Source: a virus
Direction: 5' to 3' (one strand)
IMG/VR virus record: IMGVR_UViG_3300006737_000065
Span: 1 to 40,284 of that record
DNA length: 40,284 bases
A program made the translations under genes and the position numbers. This document shows, in pieces, positions 16,117 to 25,399 of the stretch (positions are counted from its first letter, which is position 1; every line of letters starts with the position of its first letter). Below the pieces are notes generated by a model. That model was given only the letters and a program-made list of their open reading frames with translations. It ran no database searches and was not told the DNA's origin.

Positions 16117-16434
16117 ATGGATTATGGTAACATGAGAAGCAAGCTAGAAGGCATCGCGTCACGCGCCGTTGCAGCGCACTCGCCTTCAAAAGCAGACAAA
16201 GCGGTTCCTGAAGCGCCTCCTGAGGATGACCTTATGGCCATGCTGGTAGAGGCGCTTAAAGAAGCTGGTGGTGACGAAGAAAATGAAGCTGTGAAAGACA
16301 TCCTTGCTCGTATGGAAGAGGAGGGAATGGACCCTGAAGAGTCCCTCTCTCGCGCCAGAGCGCAAGAAGAAGATGAATCGCCCCCTGAAGCCGAAAACGA
16401 AGAGATGAGCGAAAACGAACCCCCCATGATGTAG
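16117..16434 (+). CDS. Hypothetical acidic protein, 105 aa
   Basis: Very acidic, especially over the last 60 residues (ESLSRARAQEEDESPPEAEN), with a helical N-terminal half. No family is recognised. The upstream Shine-Dalgarno site is weak. It is paired with a very basic protein encoded next; opposite charges could allow the two to bind each other. Confidence 0.6.
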   Translation: MDYGNMRSKLEGIASRAVAAHSPSKADKAVPEAPPEDDLMAMLVEALKEAGGDEENEAVKDILARMEEEGMDPEESLSRARAQEEDESPPEAENEEMSENEPPMM

Positions 16435-16443
16435 GAAGTTCTT

Positions 16444-16761
16444 ATGGCATTTAAGTACAACAGTCTTGGTACTGGAAAATCCCTAAAAGACGTAGCGGCA
16501 TCGTCGATTGCCGCAGTCCTCGGCCCTAACGGAAAAGGCCCCGCTAAGAAGCGTAAGGCTAAGGGTGGCACTCGCCATGGCGCTCCGAAAAAGATTCCCA
16601 CAAACGCTGCGGATGCAAAACGGGCCGAGAATGCTGCGGAGCAACGCACTAAAAACTCAAAACAACGTGTAGCGGACGAAGCAGGTCGCGCGCCCGCACG
16701 CCCGCCCATCAACCCCGGCAAGCCCAACCCCGGCAAGCCCAAGCCCGGCGGCAAGAAGTAA
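16444..16761 (+). CDS. Hypothetical basic protein, 105 aa
   Basis: Lys/Ala/Pro-rich, with a low-complexity tail made of repeated PGKP units (NPGKPNPGKPKPGGKK). It is probably disordered and likely binds DNA. It overlaps the next gene by TAATG. No homologous family is recognised. Confidence 0.6.
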   Translation: MAFKYNSLGTGKSLKDVAASSIAAVLGPNGKGPAKKRKAKGGTRHGAPKKIPTNAADAKRAENAAEQRTKNSKQRVADEAGRAPARPPINPGKPNPGKPKPGGKK

Positions 16762-16868
16762 TGCGTATCCCCATCAAGAAAATCCTCGATATTGCAGGCT
16801 CCGTCCTTCGCCTTGTAGCGCCTCTAGTTCGTAAGAAAAAATCTAAGTGTAAGTGCGGGAAAAAATAA
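16761..16868 (+). CDS. 35-aa cationic amphipathic peptide
   Basis: The peptide starts MRIPIKKILDIAGSVLRLVA, an amphipathic helix with Lys/Arg on one side, and ends in a Lys run with a CKC pair. Both ends are fixed by TAATG overlaps with its neighbours, which makes a real gene likely despite its size. A net charge near +12 and the amphipathic design suggest binding to membrane or nucleic acid. No family is recognised. Confidence 0.6.
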   Translation: MRIPIKKILDIAGSVLRLVAPLVRKKKSKCKCGKK

Positions 16869-17068
16869 TGCCCGGAATGCCCAACGTAAAACAAGTTGCC
16901 TCAAAAACGATGCGTGAGTCTAAGTTGACCCCGGAGCAACAGGCGCAAATGAAGGAGCACGCCGAGCACCACAGTCCTGAGCACATCAAAATGATGATCG
17001 GCATGATGCTCGACGGGGCCTCTTTTGAAGAAGCACATAAAGCCGCGCAAAAAGCCGTAGGCAAATAA
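16868..17068 (+). CDS. Hypothetical short helical protein, 66 aa
   Basis: Met- and Glu/Lys-rich, with two predicted helices and several His residues (KEHAEHHSPEHIKMM). No family is recognised. It starts by TAATG overlap and ends the same way into a 25-residue gene. Confidence 0.65.
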   Translation: MPGMPNVKQVASKTMRESKLTPEQQAQMKEHAEHHSPEHIKMMIGMMLDGASFEEAHKAAQKAVGK

Positions 17069-17145
17069 TGTATAAAGACGCGCGAAAGAAAAAAGTAAAA
17101 AAGATGCTTGGCAAACGAGGGTCGCGCGGCGGCTACAAAAAGTGA
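17068..17145 (+). CDS. 25-aa basic peptide
   Basis: MYKDARKKKVKKMLGKRGSR starts this peptide, of which about half the residues are Lys or Arg. The start overlaps the preceding stop (TAATG), and the stop lies just before the next gene's Shine-Dalgarno site. Its position in an unbroken coupled chain is the main support. A role as a nucleic-acid-binding peptide is possible, but nothing more can be said. Confidence 0.45.
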   Translation: MYKDARKKKVKKMLGKRGSRGGYKK

Positions 17146-17154
17146 GGGAACATT

Positions 17155-17571
17155 ATGCCTATCTATGATTTTAAATGTCCTAAAGGGTGTGGTTATTTTA
17201 ACGACATCGTAGTGCCTCTTGCGGACCATGGTAAAACGACATGCCCGGAGTGTAAGGCGTTAATGGTTACGGTGATTAGCGAAGTCGCCTTAATCGGACC
17301 AATGCCGTCAAAGCCTCTTGTTGTTGGGCAGATAGGTAAGTCTTTTGAATCGGGATCTGATTGGCGCGAGTATCAGCGTAATAATCCTGACTGCGCGATT
17401 GTCTCGGCAGACTCTAAACAATGGAAAGACCATCACGATATGGCGCGGTCCAAAGCCGAGCGAAAAGCAAAAAAACAAGGTTACAATGACCTTGAACACA
17501 AGCGCAAGACCCGAAGAAAAGAAAAAGCTAAGTTGTCTGGAAAAGTTGACAGCAAAATATACGTCCACTAA
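17155..17571 (+). CDS. FmdB-type zinc-ribbon protein
   Basis: The N-terminal 40 residues form a zinc ribbon (C8, C12, then C30-P-E-C33) starting MPIYDFKC, the layout of FmdB-family small regulatory proteins. The remaining 100 residues are strongly basic and helical (RSKAERKAKKQGYNDLEHKR). The protein may bind DNA or act in capsid assembly; regulators of this type appear in other phage structural operons without a proven job. GAGGGAA precedes ATG by four bases. Confidence 0.7.
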   Translation: MPIYDFKCPKGCGYFNDIVVPLADHGKTTCPECKALMVTVISEVALIGPMPSKPLVVGQIGKSFESGSDWREYQRNNPDCAIVSADSKQWKDHHDMARSKAERKAKKQGYNDLEHKRKTRRKEKAKLSGKVDSKIYVH

Positions 17572-17589
17572 AGGCGTTATGAGGTCGTC

Positions 17590-17907
17590 ATGCCCGCAAT
17601 GAATAAGCTAGTCTCCAAGTTAAACGAGAGTCCGCCTCAGAATCAGGCGGAACTCGAAGAGATGTTGGACGAATGCGGGTACGATCTGATCATGAAGCAG
17701 CCGGGCAAAAGCTCTGGTTACGAAGAAGAGGGAGAGGAACACGAGGAAGACATGGGGCCTGACGACGATAGCTTTCCACAAGAGCTAGTCAGCCTTCTTC
17801 CCGCCGGGATGCAAGACCCCGGAACAAACCCTCGACAAAAAACTCGGGCGATGACCATTATTGTCGCCAGAAAACTGGGTAATAAAGAGGAGGGAAAACA
17901 TGGATGA
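17590..17907 (+). CDS. Hypothetical acidic protein, 105 aa
   Basis: A Glu/Asp-rich centre (EEEGEEHEEDMGPDDD) separates a helical start from a short C-terminal helix. A weak GAGG lies upstream. ATG at 17599 is an alternative start. It overlaps the scaffold gene by 8 bp. No family is recognised. Confidence 0.6.
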   Translation: MPAMNKLVSKLNESPPQNQAELEEMLDECGYDLIMKQPGKSSGYEEEGEEHEEDMGPDDDSFPQELVSLLPAGMQDPGTNPRQKTRAMTIIVARKLGNKEEGKHG

Positions 17908-18781
17908 AGAACTTTCTGAGGCGGGGGCTGAAGCACCAGCATCCGGGGCAGTTGACGCGCCTGTTGAAGCAGAGGCGGTTGACGTCGCTTCCGATGACGC
18001 TCCTGCCACTTCGGCTCCCTCCCTCTCCGACGACACGGAAAGTGACTCGGCCCTCGCCTCTTTCCCCTCTCATGACGATTTTGGGTGGGACGATTGGGAT
18101 GGCACACATGATGCTCTGCCAGAGCCTGTGCGCGGTTGGGGCAGCAAGCTTTCCGATTACTACACCTCTCGGTCTGATGCTAAGATTAAAGAACACGAAG
18201 AGTCCTCGGACCATACTCGTAGGCTTTACGAAGCACTTATGGGGGGCAACGAAGACCCTCGTGTAGAGGAATACTCCACAAAACTGTCTGACTGGGAAGG
18301 TCGGTATGGTGAGCTTGACGACAAGTACACCTCGATGCAGACGGAATATGAGGGATTTAAGGCAAATGTAGAGGCCGCCATTGAGGCCGAAGCAGATGCT
18401 TACGCACAGACGTTTCGCGAGACAAACTCCGATATTTTCGAGAGTAATGAACTCGCAACAAAGTTTGCAGACCTGCTCGAAGAGGGCTGGGATCTTGAGA
18501 CCGCAGCGAAAGCCTCGCGCCTTTCGGATGATGTTCTTGGGATTGCGAGAAAGGCGAAGGCCGATGGAGTTCCTGATGCTTACGCGCTGCGGTTTGCCGC
18601 TGCGGGCAGGCAAAGGGCTGCGAAGCCTCGTCCGGGCGCACAGTTAACGGCGGGGGCTACTACACCAAGTAGGCCTCCAGCGCAGTCTACTGCACCGAAT
18701 ACTGACGCAATGTCCTTGAAGGACTGGAGATCACATGTTGCGCGAAGTGCATTAAGTAAAACCAAAACTAGGAGAGCCTAA
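17900..18781 (+). CDS. Capsid scaffolding protein (putative)
   Basis: The 293-residue protein directly precedes the major capsid gene. It has the scaffold plan: an acidic Ala/Ser/Asp-rich first 90 residues, a charged coiled coil (about 95-200), and a basic C-terminal tail (RSHVARSALSKTKTRRA) that would contact the capsid shell. Scaffolds guide procapsid assembly and are removed before or during packaging. The start at 17900 follows AGGAGGG, a strong ribosome site. It overlaps the capsid gene by TAATG. Identification rests on position and composition, since scaffolds diverge quickly. Confidence 0.65.
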   Translation: MDEELSEAGAEAPASGAVDAPVEAEAVDVASDDAPATSAPSLSDDTESDSALASFPSHDDFGWDDWDGTHDALPEPVRGWGSKLSDYYTSRSDAKIKEHEESSDHTRRLYEALMGGNEDPRVEEYSTKLSDWEGRYGELDDKYTSMQTEYEGFKANVEAAIEAEADAYAQTFRETNSDIFESNELATKFADLLEEGWDLETAAKASRLSDDVLGIARKAKADGVPDAYALRFAAAGRQRAAKPRPGAQLTAGATTPSRPPAQSTAPNTDAMSLKDWRSHVARSALSKTKTRRA

Positions 18782-19875
18782 TGGCTATTTCACCTGACGT
18801 ATTGGCGACTGCTCTAAATGAGTTGATGCCGTCATACAGCGAGATGTTTGTAAAGTTCCATCCCCTGATGGAAAAAGTAATGATGAACGGCAACCTTGAG
18901 CGCGCCGCCCTAAAAGGGCCAAAGCGTGAGTTTGCTGTTGTAACAGATGGTCCCGGTAGCGTGACACAAGTCACCACTGGTTCGGAAGTCATCGCTGGTG
19001 GGCGTACACAAAACGCACACCGAGGAAACGTGGTTGCTCCGCGTCTCATCTATGCGTTCGACGTTCCCGGCAAGGACTTGGCTGAGGCCAACGGCGAGAT
19101 GGACCTCGCGCGAATCCTTCAGCACTACCCAGAGTTGGCGCTGTCTGACTTCCACGAGCGGATCTCGAATCAGCTTGGAACAGGAAACGGCAACGGTGTC
19201 GGCGGCTTTGTTACCCTCAACGGTAACGCACAGTTCACCCCCGACGGCTCTGCCCGCCAAGGCATCTTGCAACAGCGATCTATCGCAGACCAAGGCACCA
19301 CCGGCAACACCATCCACGGCTTGACACAGGGTACAATCAACGGCTGGAACAACCAGTACGAAGACATCACCTCGTTTGCTGTCAACGGTCGTAGCCAAAT
19401 GCGTAAGGCGTACTTCGCCGCATCGCGTCAAGGCAAGACCTCTGGTCCCGTCGATCTGATGATCGGTGATGAGTCATCTTACCTCAACTACATCGACGAC
19501 TTGGACGATCAAGTTCGCGTGATCAAGGTTGAAGGCGACAAGGCCCCACCTCTCGTCCGTCAGGGCGTGAAGTTCCTCGAAGCTGACTTCTACCTCGATG
19601 ACTCCATTGACATCGGCGCTGTTGATGCAGCAGGAGCTAACTTGTTCAGCGCGGCTGCACAGGACGGCATCATCTACGGTCTCAAGACTCCGACTTGGCA
19701 CCTGTTTACCCTTGGCCACGATGCGGCTCGCGAAACGAAGGGCGACTTCGCTCTCCGTGGACCGTTCCGAATCCCTGACCAAGACATTTTCCGCTACGAG
19801 TTGGTGCTCATGATGGGCCTCCACACCACGCAGCTTCGTTCCAACTTCGTCGTCACTGGCGCAGGCACACCTTAA
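18781..19875 (+). CDS. Major capsid protein
   Basis: The 364-residue protein is the probable shell subunit. It follows portal and scaffold, has a regular composition with few Cys, and contains the long helix and beta segments expected of the HK97-type fold (for example the segment LARILQHYPELALSDFHERI, a spine-helix candidate). Coding quality is high and codon use is the most regular in the window. It starts by TAATG with the scaffold. I could not match it to a named subfamily by eye. Confidence 0.75.
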   Translation: MAISPDVLATALNELMPSYSEMFVKFHPLMEKVMMNGNLERAALKGPKREFAVVTDGPGSVTQVTTGSEVIAGGRTQNAHRGNVVAPRLIYAFDVPGKDLAEANGEMDLARILQHYPELALSDFHERISNQLGTGNGNGVGGFVTLNGNAQFTPDGSARQGILQQRSIADQGTTGNTIHGLTQGTINGWNNQYEDITSFAVNGRSQMRKAYFAASRQGKTSGPVDLMIGDESSYLNYIDDLDDQVRVIKVEGDKAPPLVRQGVKFLEADFYLDDSIDIGAVDAAGANLFSAAAQDGIIYGLKTPTWHLFTLGHDAARETKGDFALRGPFRIPDQDIFRYELVLMMGLHTTQLRSNFVVTGAGTP

Positions 19876-19884
19876 GGAGGTCTC

Positions 19885-20358
19885 ATGTCTGGATTTACAG
19901 CAGCAGGTATTAATACTACCACAGTTACCACAACACAACAGGCTCCTCTGGGGTTTGAGTTGACTGTGCCTGATGGCGATAAGGGTCTTCAAACTTGGAT
20001 TTACGTCCAAAACAAAGACTCTGTAGAGCTTGTGGTCGGAACCGTTTGCGGTCGCGTCGACTCGTCCCTCACCTACCAAGTTGTTCGCTGTCCCACCAGC
20101 GAGACGACGGCGCGGGTGGTTGGATGCGTTCAGACCGCGATTCCGGCAGAGTCGTATGGTTTCATTCTCCGCAAGGGCGTTGGCACCGTGTTGATTGACA
20201 CGGGTGTTAGCGCGAACGCTGGACTTCAGGTTGGCAACGGCACCGCTGGACGCGCAGATGCGTCTGGTGGCGCGCTGACCCACCCTACGTTCGGACTTTC
20301 CCTCGCGGCGATTCTCACAGGTGAGACGGGCAACGCTCACATCAACTGTATGGGCTAG
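19885..20358 (+). CDS. Putative capsid decoration protein
   Basis: The 157-residue protein is almost all beta by appearance, rich in Thr, Val and Gly. It ends in repeated GxG turns, as seen in capsid-stabilising or decoration proteins encoded right after the capsid gene. AAGGAGG nine bases before ATG predicts strong translation, which fits a protein needed in many copies. A similar plan recurs in the protein at 32737. Confidence 0.6.
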   Translation: MSGFTAAGINTTTVTTTQQAPLGFELTVPDGDKGLQTWIYVQNKDSVELVVGTVCGRVDSSLTYQVVRCPTSETTARVVGCVQTAIPAESYGFILRKGVGTVLIDTGVSANAGLQVGNGTAGRADASGGALTHPTFGLSLAAILTGETGNAHINCMG

Positions 20359-20361
20359 TAA

Positions 20362-22098
20362 ATGAATCTCAAAGAGATTCGGGACGCGATGTTCGCTCAG
20401 GCGGACTGGGCACCGACCCAGTCGTCTGAGGCGACATCTCGCGTCAATAACTTCATCAACCGGGCCTATAATGTGTTGGCCTTGGAAGCGCCGTTTCTCT
20501 TCTTTGAATCTAAGGTGCATCTGGCTACAGAGCCGGATGTTGCCTCTTTAGCTGGTGACGTTGACAACGGGGTTCTCGACAACGTCCGTTTGGCAGGCGC
20601 TAACACGCTGCCCGGAAGCCCTACGACACGCGATCCATGGACATGGCGCACTACTTATACGTCTACACAGCAAGCAGCCAAGCCCGCCGCTTTTAATGCT
20701 TGGAAGTTTGATCGCTCTTGGGACGGACGCCGCATAGAGATTACAACCGCCGATGGGACTAAAATCCGAAATCAAATCCGCTCCGTGTGGAAAAACGCTT
20801 CGGACAACTACTATTACTTTACCTTGGTGACGCCTTGGGACATCGGAACCTACGGTCAAGGTGACTTTAAGTACCGCATTTACACCGATGCTTATGCCCT
20901 GCCGGACGACCTCATTGAGCTTCGCTCTGCGCGGCTTCGAGATCAGGACATCAACTACCCGCTTGACGTATACGGTCAGCGGGAGGCAGAAGAGTTTGAG
21001 CTTGACGGACCCCCTAGCCAAGTAGCTTCGGGGATTCCTCGCTGCATCTTTCGCCGACAACATATCCACATGCGCGGACCAAGCGTTCCACCGGCAGCAA
21101 GTCTTGCCATTACAGGCGACACGGTAGCTGCCGCTTGGCTTGGACCGGAGCCTGCCGGAACCTTTGAGTATAAGGTGACCTACACTTGGGGCAAGCGCGA
21201 CGTTGAGTTTCAGCTTCCCGGCCTCGGCAGTTGGGAGGGCTTCGCGCAGCCTTTGGAAATCACGAATACAACAGTTTTTCCCAACTATTCTATTTCGACC
21301 GACGGCAACAACCCTGCCCGGAACAGATTCCGAACCCCTCGGTTCGAGTCTCCACCATCTTCCGCATCAGCCGCCGTTAAGCACAACGGGCTGGTCAAGG
21401 GCTTTTTGCCTGCGATTAAGGTCTCGCTGCCGAACATTACCTACGCTCTGGGCTACTTGAACAGCATCAGCTTCAGTAGCTCAACATACACCCGTCAGTC
21501 TTTAAATCAAAGTGGTGTATACATCCGAATCTACCGGAAGCGCACATCGACGGACATGACAAACTACGGTGAGCTTGCTAACGAGGCGGCGGGACTTCAG
21601 CGATCACAGCTTGATGTCGCAGAAGATTTTCTTCTGTTAGCAGAGATGCGCGCCGACAGCGTTAATGACGGCATTTGGTACGACACTGGCGAGTTTCTCC
21701 CTGATTACAATCGCCGCCTTCGTGACATCCACGGGTATCAAACCATGCAGTTTTACCCTAAGCCTGACAAGCGGTACGTTACAGAGATCCGCGCCGTGGT
21801 GAGGCCGTCCAAGCTTGTTGACGACCAAGACACCCCGCTTATCCATGCGGAGTGCATGAGCGTGCTCTTAGAGCGCGCCATGGTATACCTTTACGAGAAC
21901 ATGGGCAATGCAGTCATGTCTCAGGTCAGCAAAGAAAAATATCAAGAAGCTCTTCTCACTTTATCGAAAAGATACGGTGACCTTCGCACCCCGGACGTAC
22001 CTGTGTTACGTCGTATGACACGGGCCACCGGCTACCGGACAGGGCGCAAGTGGAACCGTCGTTTATCAACGGATGATTTGGGAGGGGTTATAGAATGA
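20362..22098 (+). CDS. Head-to-tail connector or tail-tube protein (putative)
   Basis: The 578-residue protein follows the capsid genes, where short-tailed phages encode the adaptor under the portal. The N-terminus (EIRDAMFAQADW, then VNNFINRAYNVLALEAPFLF) is helical, as in adaptors; the rest is beta-rich with many aromatic residues. This is a positional assignment. The next gene overlaps by ATGA. Confidence 0.6.
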   Translation: MNLKEIRDAMFAQADWAPTQSSEATSRVNNFINRAYNVLALEAPFLFFESKVHLATEPDVASLAGDVDNGVLDNVRLAGANTLPGSPTTRDPWTWRTTYTSTQQAAKPAAFNAWKFDRSWDGRRIEITTADGTKIRNQIRSVWKNASDNYYYFTLVTPWDIGTYGQGDFKYRIYTDAYALPDDLIELRSARLRDQDINYPLDVYGQREAEEFELDGPPSQVASGIPRCIFRRQHIHMRGPSVPPAASLAITGDTVAAAWLGPEPAGTFEYKVTYTWGKRDVEFQLPGLGSWEGFAQPLEITNTTVFPNYSISTDGNNPARNRFRTPRFESPPSSASAAVKHNGLVKGFLPAIKVSLPNITYALGYLNSISFSSSTYTRQSLNQSGVYIRIYRKRTSTDMTNYGELANEAAGLQRSQLDVAEDFLLLAEMRADSVNDGIWYDTGEFLPDYNRRLRDIHGYQTMQFYPKPDKRYVTEIRAVVRPSKLVDDQDTPLIHAECMSVLLERAMVYLYENMGNAVMSQVSKEKYQEALLTLSKRYGDLRTPDVPVLRRMTRATGYRTGRKWNRRLSTDDLGGVIE

Positions 22099-22355
22099 AG
22101 GCAGATATGGTTTGCGGTGGGATTTATACTTGGTCTGATTCGGTCGGGCGTAAACTTCAAGGGACTCTGGTCTCTATTACACACAGTCCTAACGGTGTTA
22201 TCGAGGGAACAATGCTTGCTACAGGCTTTGCCCCCGAAATCGTCCGGCCCAACTCTGAGCGTTGGGAGCAGTTTACTTTGGTGGGACGGCCCGCTTCCGC
22301 AAAACTTGGACGGCCTTCCGCTCCGAAAGTGGGGCGACCTAAGAAGAAGGCTTAA
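22095..22355 (+). CDS. Hypothetical protein, 86 aa
   Basis: A short beta-rich protein with a basic low-complexity tail (AKLGRPSAPKVGRPKKK). The tail contains a repeated GRP element and resembles AT-hook-like cores, which may contact DNA. It starts by ATGA overlap with the connector gene and is followed by the tail protein after two bases. Confidence 0.6.
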   Translation: MKADMVCGGIYTWSDSVGRKLQGTLVSITHSPNGVIEGTMLATGFAPEIVRPNSERWEQFTLVGRPASAKLGRPSAPKVGRPKKKA

Positions 22356-22357
22356 TC

Positions 22358-24673
22358 ATGGCGGACCAGCGCGGAGTGGCCTCTCTTGGCCCCTATCTCC
22401 TAAGAACACAGGCTGGGAAGCTATTCCTTCCTAATGAGCTTGCTCATGAGATCAAGAACATGTACCCGATGGACGAAGGCACCCTTCGCTCCATCTGGGG
22501 ACCAGCCGCGTATGTCCCCATCAAAGACACCTTGGTGTTTGAGCAAGACTTTAAATACGGAACGCCGGGCGAACGTCCTCTCTCCTCTGTCGGCTCAACA
22601 GGAAACCCTCGTGCGCTCCGAACCGTGTACCCGGAGTATCCGGTATACGGACAGCATCAGCACGGCATCTTCCATACCAAGCTATACGGCAGAGAGCGTA
22701 GCGTTTTGCTCCTCCATACAGGCTACGAACTGTGGGAGTTCAGGGGTTGGCATCGAAACTGGCGGCAACTTCTATCTTCTCCCGCAAGTTCGCACGGGGT
22801 TGAGGACGTTCTGCGGGACGACAATGCGATTCGGTTTCCTACGCAGTTTGAGGCTACAGGCACAGGGATTGTTATCGTTCCCCAAGACGGACGGGCGTAC
22901 TTTTACGACGGCGAAATCATTGCCCCGCTAGGCTTTTCCGACGTTCCAGAGACACCTTCAGCGCGTGGACCGGAAGATTCCAACATGGGTGTTACCCAGA
23001 CGGATACCATTATTGGGTCAAATGACACCGGCTACGCTCATTCCGGGCTAGGCTACATGCTTAGAACCGCAGGTGTTTCCGGCATGACTTACGGCTTTGG
23101 TCATTGCCGCCTTGGCACGGTTAGCGATTTTACCGATTCTGCCGTCACAGCAACCGGCTGGCTGAACCCCGGAGAATGGCGCTGCAAGGTTCAGTTTATC
23201 GACCGTTGGGGCAACCTGTCGGCGCTTTCAAACGCCAGTGAGCCTGTCCAGTTTACACGTCAAGGCGCCAAGCTAAAGGTAAACAACGCTTTTCCCGGTT
23301 CGGTCGGCATGGGTGCGGCGGCGATAGGCGTTTCCGTGGATGCGCTTAGGATGCAGATAGCTTGGGCGGGGGTTCCGACTGGACCAGAGCACTGTGTCGG
23401 TCGGATCATACACCGGACAAAAGACCTCAAAAACTCAGGGGACGTCAAGTTCTACGAGCTTGCCCTTAACTCTGCTTCGGTAGCCAATGCGTTTGCCACG
23501 CTCCCCGACAACGTGACGACCATTTATCCTGATAACATCCCGGACTCGTTTTTAACTCGTGAAGCTTTAGACATTGTAGCTGTACCAAAGTTTAAGCTTT
23601 GTAAGGTTGCTTTTGGGCGTCTATGGATTGGCAATATCGAAGGACAAGAGTCTGCCATCATGCCTTCAATGCCGGGCCAATGGGGGACGTTTAAAGCGCG
23701 TGAGAAGATTTACCCTGACGCGACTGGCGGTGAAATCACAGGTCTGTGGCGATGCCCTAAAGGGCTTTTAGTGTTTACCCGCCGAAGCTCATTCCTTGTA
23801 CAAGTGTCCGACGACGGGGCACGTTTTAGGCCCGAGCCACTATCGTCGGAGATCGGATGTCACGCGCCCTCGTCCCTACAGACCACAACTTTAGATAATG
23901 TCATCTGGTTAGGGTCTGACGGTTTTTACAGTTACGACGGCGAGAGCATCACGCCTATTTCCGGCGCGCTGGACAAATACTTCAAACGGGCCACAAAATC
24001 ACGTTTTCCGCAAGCCTGTTCGGCGTATGACCCTGAAACTAACGAGTACCGGTGCTGGGTGTCTACTAACGGCAATGTTGAAAACGACACCTGCTTCATC
24101 TACGATGGCAACGGCTGGCGCATCCGAACTGACTTTCAGCCCCGTTCTGTATGTGTCACACAAGACCATCGTTCATATATGCTCGCAGCAGGCTCTGTGA
24201 CGGGCGACGAGGGACATTCTGGCGTCTACCTCCTAGACCATGTGGGAAATCGCTCAGACGAGTCCCTAACGGCCCTTATCGACAGTCGCGAGGCCTTGAT
24301 CGAAACCGTGTGGCTTGACGGTCAGGCCTCTTTGTCCAAAAAAACAGTACCTAAGCTTTATCTTTGGTTCCGGGAGACGGAGAAGGCCGACATTACCGTA
24401 GAGGTGATGCGTGATTGGAGAGACACCGTTGTGGAGACGGTCACCACGACTCGCTACTCCACTATGGATGTGCCTCCGTTTTGGGGTGAGGAAGCCTTGG
24501 ACTCAGGGGGCAAGTATAAAGAGCGCCGTCCGTTTTGGACAAGGGCGCAAATCTACCTGCCCTCAGCCGAGACCTTCAAGTTCCGCATCCGAGGGACCGG
24601 CGCTTGGGAGTTTGTGGGGTTATCTTTCGACGAGTCTCCGCGTTACTTCGGTGGCGCACAGACACCGGGGTGA
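22358..24673 (+). CDS. Tail nozzle / tail-tubular-B-like protein (putative)
   Basis: The 771-residue protein resembles tail tubular or nozzle proteins of short-tailed phages in length, order (after the connector) and content. An N-terminal segment mentions EGTLRSIWGP, and a long beta-propeller-like middle includes VIWLGSDGFYSYDG. The C-terminal 150 residues are beta-sandwich-like. It would form the tube below the connector. No catalytic motif is evident. Confidence 0.6.
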   Translation: MADQRGVASLGPYLLRTQAGKLFLPNELAHEIKNMYPMDEGTLRSIWGPAAYVPIKDTLVFEQDFKYGTPGERPLSSVGSTGNPRALRTVYPEYPVYGQHQHGIFHTKLYGRERSVLLLHTGYELWEFRGWHRNWRQLLSSPASSHGVEDVLRDDNAIRFPTQFEATGTGIVIVPQDGRAYFYDGEIIAPLGFSDVPETPSARGPEDSNMGVTQTDTIIGSNDTGYAHSGLGYMLRTAGVSGMTYGFGHCRLGTVSDFTDSAVTATGWLNPGEWRCKVQFIDRWGNLSALSNASEPVQFTRQGAKLKVNNAFPGSVGMGAAAIGVSVDALRMQIAWAGVPTGPEHCVGRIIHRTKDLKNSGDVKFYELALNSASVANAFATLPDNVTTIYPDNIPDSFLTREALDIVAVPKFKLCKVAFGRLWIGNIEGQESAIMPSMPGQWGTFKAREKIYPDATGGEITGLWRCPKGLLVFTRRSSFLVQVSDDGARFRPEPLSSEIGCHAPSSLQTTTLDNVIWLGSDGFYSYDGESITPISGALDKYFKRATKSRFPQACSAYDPETNEYRCWVSTNGNVENDTCFIYDGNGWRIRTDFQPRSVCVTQDHRSYMLAAGSVTGDEGHSGVYLLDHVGNRSDESLTALIDSREALIETVWLDGQASLSKKTVPKLYLWFRETEKADITVEVMRDWRDTVVETVTTTRYSTMDVPPFWGEEALDSGGKYKERRPFWTRAQIYLPSAETFKFRIRGTGAWEFVGLSFDESPRYFGGAQTPG

Positions 24674-24676
24674 CAG

Positions 24677-25399
24677 ATGGCTTGGAGATACCCAAGATAC
24701 GACATTAAATCGGGCGCTGTCATCGACACTGATGGTATCAATGAGAACTTTATTCCGATTGTTTCGGAAGCCTCCGGCGCTCTTGACGAGCATAACATCA
24801 GCGCCGAGACGCCCCCGATCGCACGGACTCAGCTAGCAGAAGACGCAGCTTTTATTCTGCACACCGCGTCTGAGTCTCCGAGCGTTCTGGACTACCTTAA
24901 CAAGGCCAAGTGGGCAACCATCGCAAGCACCGATGGCTGGCAGACCTTTGACAACAACGGCTTGTCACTTGATTTTGTGGCCAAGGGCGGAACCGTTTGG
25001 ATTTGCGCCTCGCTTCAGCTTATTGCAGGTACAGGCGTGGCCCGGATTGACCAAAAAGGCTTCGGGTATAGCGTGGGACTCAAGATTGACGGGACCACTG
25101 TGTTTGAATCGGTGCTAGGCACCGGAGATTCGTCTAATGAGTTTTACCGTGGATTTAAAGGGAGAGGGCTTGTGGTCGAGCCGAATACCGACTCGGAGCT
25201 TGCCACGCCCCAATGTGGAGGCGGCCTTTCGGGGGCAAGGCTTCCGGTGACCGTGGACACGATTCTAGAGCTTTCACCGGGCAGGCACCTTATCGAGGTG
25301 GCGGTCATGAACATCCGCGCGTCGATGGAAAGCTCCTCCTCCGATAGCAACACCTATATCGCCAATAGGGAGATTTTTGCCTTGGAGATGCTCCGCTAA
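24677..25399 (+). CDS. Putative fibre or jelly-roll virion protein
   Basis: The 240-residue protein starts with a virion-attachment-like segment (DTDGINENF, ALDEHNISA) and continues as a beta-sandwich. It shares this plan weakly with the protein at 10243. It overlaps the next gene by TAATG. A host-binding or head-fibre role is inferred, not shown. Confidence 0.55.
   Translation: MAWRYPRYDIKSGAVIDTDGINENFIPIVSEASGALDEHNISAETPPIARTQLAEDAAFILHTASESPSVLDYLNKAKWATIASTDGWQTFDNNGLSLDFVAKGGTVWICASLQLIAGTGVARIDQKGFGYSVGLKIDGTTVFESVLGTGDSSNEFYRGFKGRGLVVEPNTDSELATPQCGGGLSGARLPVTVDTILELSPGRHLIEVAVMNIRASMESSSSDSNTYIANREIFALEMLR

Noticed and set aside
19474-20520. A 348-codon minus-strand open frame antisense to capsid and decoration genes
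   Set aside because: It is a shadow of strongly coding plus-strand frames. It is Arg/Cys-rich and spans several real genes.
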